A stretch of DNA of 64,000 bases from Bacillota bacterium (GTDB lineage: Bacteria > Bacillota > Clostridia > Christensenellales > Aristaeellaceae). Made by a program: the position numbers and the translations under genes. The DNA is taken from NCBI GenBank assembly GCA_023444095.1, contig JAEZRP010000043.1, forward strand, positions 88,419-152,418, given 5' to 3'. How positions within the stretch are numbered: position 1 is the first letter of the stretch; every line of letters starts with the position of its first letter. Positions 60,331 to 64,000 of the stretch are shown piece by piece. Under the pieces are notes generated by a model. It worked only from the letters and a program-made list of their open reading frames with translations. It ran no database searches and had not been told where the DNA came from.

Positions 60331-60358
60331 ATTTTAACAGACGCAACCGGAAAGTCAA
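60331..60358 (-). promoter_or_regulatory. promoter for the isomerase-like gene
   Basis: Minus strand TTGACT (60358-60353), 16-bp spacer, TAAAAT (60336-60331), in the 72-bp gap after the GH38 gene. Confidence 0.65.
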
Positions 60359-60362
60359 TGAC

Positions 60363-63300
60363 TTAACCAATCAGAAAACTGACGATTTCGTACGGCTTCA
60401 CATCGAACTCCACCGTCGTTCCCTCGAACGCGACGTCACAGATTACGTCCTCCATGAGGCTGACGAGCTTGACGCTTTCCGGCGCGCCGCCCAGCTTCAT
60501 TGTCACGTGCGTGCGCTCGCCATAGCACTCGTACAGGCGCACCACGATGCCGTCGCCCTTGAGCGCCTTTTTGACGGACTCGATCATCACGTTCTCGCAG
60601 TCCACGCTGAACATCGAGTTCAGGCTGCCCTTGCCACCCGCGCCCGCGCCCGCGACCGCCGTGACCGGGATGTTGAGCATGTACGCCATGGTGGGCGCGG
60701 CGGCGCAGCGCCAGTCGCCCGCGTGCGGCATGATAGAATAGGTGAAGAAATGCTCCTCCTGGTCCGCGAGGGGGTTGGGCTCGGTCGAGCTCTTGAGAAG
60801 CGTCAGCGCCATTCCGTTCTCATCCACCGAATGGCCGTACTTGCAGTCGTTCATGAGGGTGAAGCCGTAGCCCGCCTCGGAGACGTCCGCCCACTTGTGC
60901 GCGCAGACCTCGAAGCGCGCAACGTCCCAGCTGGTGTTCTTGTGGGTCGCGCGCTTCACGTTTCCGTACTGAATGTCGTAGGTCGCCTCGTTGTAGAACA
61001 CGTCCACCGGGAAGTGCGCCTTGAGCATGTGGTGCTGTTCCTTCCAGTCCACATACGTCTCGAAGTCGATGCGGTCGATGGCCGAATAGAACACGACATG
61101 CTGCACGATCTTCGAGTTGTTGAACTTGTATTCGCACCGAATCTTCGTGAGCACCGGGCCCGCCGCCACGACCTCGGCGGAAACGAGCTCGTCCACATCC
61201 CACTTCCGCTCGTCGTAGTAGATGTTGATGTCCCACGCGTCGTAGTTGTGCGGGCGGTTCTCGTAGCACACGATGCGGTTGAGCGCCTCGCCCGCCTTCG
61301 CGAGCTCGCGTCCGTTGCGCTTGTCGACGAGCGATACGATGCGCATCGCGGAATCGAATTTGCCCGCAAAGAACGGCGTGTCGAACGCCTCGGCCGTGAT
61401 CTCCATCGCGCCTTCCGCCTCGGCGCAATCGACAAACCACATGGGCGTCGCGGTCATGGGCGCGAGGTTCTCGACGAACGCGCACGCGCGGCCATCCGCG
61501 CGCTGGATGGGATACACGCGGCCGGAGGTATCTTTCAGCCCCTTGGCGGATTCGGGGGCGTCGAACCACACGACGTCGTCGCGCGCAGAGGCAAGGGAGT
61601 TATACAGGAGTACGTCGCCCGGCAGCTTTTTGCCGATGACTGCCATGGCCTCTGCCTTGAGCGCCGCGAGCTCTTGAAACAGCTCCTCATAGATCTCCTT
61701 GGAGTCGTCGTACACCTTCTTGATGGACGAACCGGGGAGGATATCGTGGAACTGCAGCGTCAGCATCCGCCGCCAGATTTCGCGCAGCTGATCGTCCGGG
61801 TATTGAAGCCCGCCCACGATGCGCGCGTATGTGCGCCAGAGTTCTACCTCGCGCAGCTCGATTTCGATCTTGCGGTTCGACCGCTTGTTGCGCGCCATGG
61901 CGGTGTAGGTGCCGCGATGGTACTCGAGGTACAGCTCGCCCGACCACTTCGGCAGCCGCTTGTTGCCCTCCATGCGCTTTTCGAGCTTCTCGAAGAAGTC
62001 GCGCGCGAACTCCTGCCGCACGGCCGGCGCGCCCGCCACGGGATTCGCCATGCGCCGCGCGTTCTCGATCATCCAGTCGGAGGACCCGCCGCCGCCGTCG
62101 CCGAAGCCGTAGGAGACCAGGAAGTGGTTGTCCACTCCCTTCTGCTGGAAGCGCTGCCAGCCGCCCTTGATCTGGCTGGGGTTGATCATGGCGTTGTAGG
62201 TGGTAAAGTACTGAAGGTCGGTGTGCGACTCGTAGGAACCGTTTCCGGTGAAGTCGCGCGAGGGCGTGAAGTGGGTTAACACCTCCGAGCCGTCGATGCC
62301 CTTCCAGGTGAAGGTGTCGTAGGGCGAAAGGTTAAACTCGCTCCACGAGAGCTTCGATGTGAAGAAGTAGTCGATGCCGCTCTTTTTGAGGATTTGAGGG
62401 AGCGCCGCGGAATAGCCGAACACGTCCGGCAGCCAGAGGATTTTCGACCGCTTGCCGAATTCCGTCTCGAAAAACTCGTTGCCGTACAGGAACTGGCGCA
62501 CGAGCGCCTCGCCGCCGGAGAGGTTGCAGTCCGCTTCGACCCACATGCCGCCCTCGGGCTCCCAGCGGTTCTCGGCGACGGCCTTTCTGATGCGCTCGAA
62601 CAGTTCCGGCTGGTCCTCCTTCACGAACTGATAGAGCTGCGCCTGCGAGGACATGAACTTGAACTCGGGATACTGCTCCATGAGCTTGAGCATGGTCGCA
62701 AACGTGCGCACCGCCTTGTGGCGCGTCTGATAGAGGTCCCACAGCCATGCGACGTCGATGTGCGTGTGGCCGATGACGTCCGCGTACGCCTCGGGCTCGA
62801 TGTCCGCGAGGGGCTTATAGTACTTGTCGTGCATGAAGTCGCGCGCGGCCGCAACGGATGCGTGGAACTCGAAGCTGAAGGGGTTTCGAAGATCCAGAAG
62901 GTTCAGCGCGTCCGAAATGGTGTAGAGCGTCTGCTCGCGGTCGCGGCAGCCGTCCGGCAGAAGGAGCGCGGACTCGTAGGGCACATTCAGGTCGTAGTAG
63001 AGCTGCTCGACGTCTGCCATCACGTCGTCCACTGTGAGCGTCATGCGCGGGGGGATGGGCGCGGCGTAGCCGTGGCCGGAAGGGATGGAGTTTGCGTAGC
63101 CCTGGAGAAAGATTTCGTATGTCTTTCCGGGAACGGCGCGCTCGTCGAGCACGAGTGTGGTGTGCTTGGTGTCAAACGCCTGCTCGATCTTGCCGTCCAC
63201 CCACACGACGAACTGCGGGTTCGTGGCTTCCCACATGCCCTCGCGGCCCGTTTTAATGGAAAGAGCGACACGGCCCCTGTAGTCGTCCGGGGTATTGACG

Positions 63301-63491
63301 GTGCACCTGAAGTCCATCCAGTCGTGTTCCGCGTCCTGGCCCCACTCGCCGCCCTGCGGGAAGGGAGTGAAGTCGCTTGCGTCCCTGTGCGCGATCATGA
63401 GAGCGTCGACGGGGCGAGACGCGCGCACGCGGTAGCCTTCCAGAACGCCCAGCATTTTGCGGGCGCGGGCATCCAATTGATGAAGCTGCAT
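60363..63491 (-). CDS. alpha-mannosidase, glycoside hydrolase family 38
   Basis: 1042 aa, typical length. Catalytic domain: GHTHIDVAWLWD (zinc ligands, about residue 246), WEPEGGMWVEADCN, and LWLPDVFGYS with the nucleophile Asp near 351. The mid domain and long beta-sandwich C-terminus follow. No signal peptide, so it trims imported mannosides in the cytoplasm. The ATG at 63491 has AAGGA 9 bp upstream; an open frame further up has no site. Divergent from the solute-binding protein gene and in line with the isomerase-like gene, suggesting glycan breakdown. Confidence 0.94.
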   Translation of the reverse strand: MQLHQLDARARKMLGVLEGYRVRASRPVDALMIAHRDASDFTPFPQGGEWGQDAEHDWMDFRCTVNTPDDYRGRVALSIKTGREGMWEATNPQFVVWVDGKIEQAFDTKHTTLVLDERAVPGKTYEIFLQGYANSIPSGHGYAAPIPPRMTLTVDDVMADVEQLYYDLNVPYESALLLPDGCRDREQTLYTISDALNLLDLRNPFSFEFHASVAAARDFMHDKYYKPLADIEPEAYADVIGHTHIDVAWLWDLYQTRHKAVRTFATMLKLMEQYPEFKFMSSQAQLYQFVKEDQPELFERIRKAVAENRWEPEGGMWVEADCNLSGGEALVRQFLYGNEFFETEFGKRSKILWLPDVFGYSAALPQILKKSGIDYFFTSKLSWSEFNLSPYDTFTWKGIDGSEVLTHFTPSRDFTGNGSYESHTDLQYFTTYNAMINPSQIKGGWQRFQQKGVDNHFLVSYGFGDGGGGSSDWMIENARRMANPVAGAPAVRQEFARDFFEKLEKRMEGNKRLPKWSGELYLEYHRGTYTAMARNKRSNRKIEIELREVELWRTYARIVGGLQYPDDQLREIWRRMLTLQFHDILPGSSIKKVYDDSKEIYEELFQELAALKAEAMAVIGKKLPGDVLLYNSLASARDDVVWFDAPESAKGLKDTSGRVYPIQRADGRACAFVENLAPMTATPMWFVDCAEAEGAMEITAEAFDTPFFAGKFDSAMRIVSLVDKRNGRELAKAGEALNRIVCYENRPHNYDAWDINIYYDERKWDVDELVSAEVVAAGPVLTKIRCEYKFNNSKIVQHVVFYSAIDRIDFETYVDWKEQHHMLKAHFPVDVFYNEATYDIQYGNVKRATHKNTSWDVARFEVCAHKWADVSEAGYGFTLMNDCKYGHSVDENGMALTLLKSSTEPNPLADQEEHFFTYSIMPHAGDWRCAAAPTMAYMLNIPVTAVAGAGAGGKGSLNSMFSVDCENVMIESVKKALKGDGIVVRLYECYGERTHVTMKLGGAPESVKLVSLMEDVICDVAFEGTTVEFDVKPYEIVSFLIG

Positions 63492-63718
63492 TGAGATCAT
63501 CCTTTCGGCTTCTCGTTTTTCATATGTTACCACAACCGCGGCAAAAAGGGAATAGGCTTGCCTCCGGAAAGAAATCGTTCGCGCACGCGCGCCCTGCAAG
63601 CGGGCGATTTTTCCATTTTTGGCAATGTCCCGCGAATGATTAAGGCCCTGATTATTGTGTGGCACGACCCGTATTTGATGATATCCGTCTTTCATTTGGG
63701 GCCGTGCGGGAAATGCGA
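63492..63718. other. intergenic region between GH38 and solute-binding protein genes
   Basis: About 290 bp divergent region with no convincing gene or RNA. It is more AT-rich than average and has a GGGCGATTTTTCC run, but I see no clear minus-strand promoter for the GH38 gene. Confidence 0.4.
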
Positions 63719-63748
63719 TTGACACGGTGCGCGGATTAATGATAGTAT
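63719..63748 (+). promoter_or_regulatory. promoter for the solute-binding protein gene
   Basis: Consensus TTGACA (63719-63724), 18-bp spacer, TAGTAT (63743-63748), 35 bp before the ATG. Confidence 0.65.
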
Positions 63749-63783
63749 AAGGCCGCGTTAATTTACGACGTGGAGGAAGATTC

Positions 63784-64000
63784 ATGAAGAGGTTTGTTTC
63801 CTGTCTTGTTGCGGTCATGCTGCTTGCGACGCTCATGAGTATCGGCGGGTGGGCCGAGGGGACGAGCTACGCGCAGGCGCCGATGTTCGACGCGCAGGTC
63901 GCGTCCGGGGCGCTTGCACCGGTGGCGGAGCGCCTGCCGGTGAACCCTAAGGTCGCAGACGACCGCTCGGCCGAGTACCTCGAGGGCGGCGCGTTTGAGG
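63784..64000 (+). CDS. family 5 (peptide/oligosaccharide-type) ABC solute-binding protein, N-terminal part
   Basis: 72 codons before the window ends. A signal peptide (MKRFVSCLVAVMLLATLM, cleavage near GWAEG) is followed by YAQAPMFDAQVASGALAPV and ERLPVNPKV, the characteristic start of clostridial SBP_bac_5 proteins that serve oligopeptide or oligosaccharide importers. GGAGGAAG precedes the ATG. Next to GH38, an oligosaccharide ligand is plausible. Confidence 0.7.
   Translation, partial: MKRFVSCLVAVMLLATLMSIGGWAEGTSYAQAPMFDAQVASGALAPVAERLPVNPKVADDRSAEYLEGGAFE

Noticed and set aside
1..64000. CRISPR arrays, tRNA or rRNA genes, insertion sequences, prophage
   Set aside because: No regularly spaced direct repeats, no tRNA T-arm/acceptor patterns, no transposase or phage genes were found on reading both strands.

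Overview
The window looks like a chromosome segment of an anaerobic, high-GC member of the Clostridia (Firmicutes), probably an uncultured gut lineage. This is inferred from a T-box leader RNA, an NADH-linked trimeric [FeFe]-hydrogenase with a linked sensory-type hydrogenase, a CotH-family protein, strong GGAGG ribosome sites, and many sigma-A type promoters, most with a 17-bp spacer. I see no rRNA, tRNA, CRISPR array, phage or insertion sequence. Gene density is high and most genes fall in short co-directional operons.

Layout. 1-2.9 kb: Gx-type membrane protein and NusG-domain-II protein, divergent from an ApbE flavin transferase lipoprotein and an LCP cell-wall ligase. 3-4.8 kb: glnS. 5-14.1 kb (minus strand): LacZ-type GH2, a ChvE/GguAB-type monosaccharide ABC transporter and an (alpha/alpha)6-barrel glycosidase-like protein. 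14.2-20.2 kb: M24 peptidase; an ABC-F/UDP-glucose dehydrogenase/secreted lipase operon; a GyrI-like protein. 20.2-29.7 kb (minus strand): CotH protein with lamin-tail domains, purA, purB, glmS and pyrG. 30-33.8 kb: an Ig-like membrane protein followed by two Wzz/BY-kinase fusions. 33.9-38.1 kb: a T-box leader with a tyrosine (UAC) specifier in front of an acyl-CoA ligase, an OFA-type MFS carrier and a UroD-like methyltransferase. 38.4-42.7 kb (minus strand): tandem class II aldolase, YjgB-like secreted protein, second GH2. 42.9-51.3 kb (minus strand): bifurcating-type hydrogenase operon plus a sensory-hydrogenase operon (PHP, two DRTGG proteins, RsbT-like ATPase). 51.4-58.7 kb: ThuA-like, E2-like, CE15-like esterase, FtsK/SpoIIIE, DUF503, NUDIX and a small P-loop kinase. 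58.8-64 kb: fucose-isomerase-family protein, GH38 alpha-mannosidase and the start of a family-5 solute-binding protein.

How the genes fit together: sugars released by GH2, GH38 and glycosidase-like enzymes could be imported and fermented, with electrons leaving as hydrogen through HydABC and perhaps through flavinylated extracytosolic proteins served by ApbE. The most unusual items are (i) the tyrosine T-box in front of a CoA-ligase operon rather than an amino-acid gene, (ii) a family of about ten composite hairpin repeats of roughly 70-140 bp placed immediately after stop codons in the orientation of the gene they follow, and (iii) the sensory hydrogenase operon with its unexplained signalling partners.
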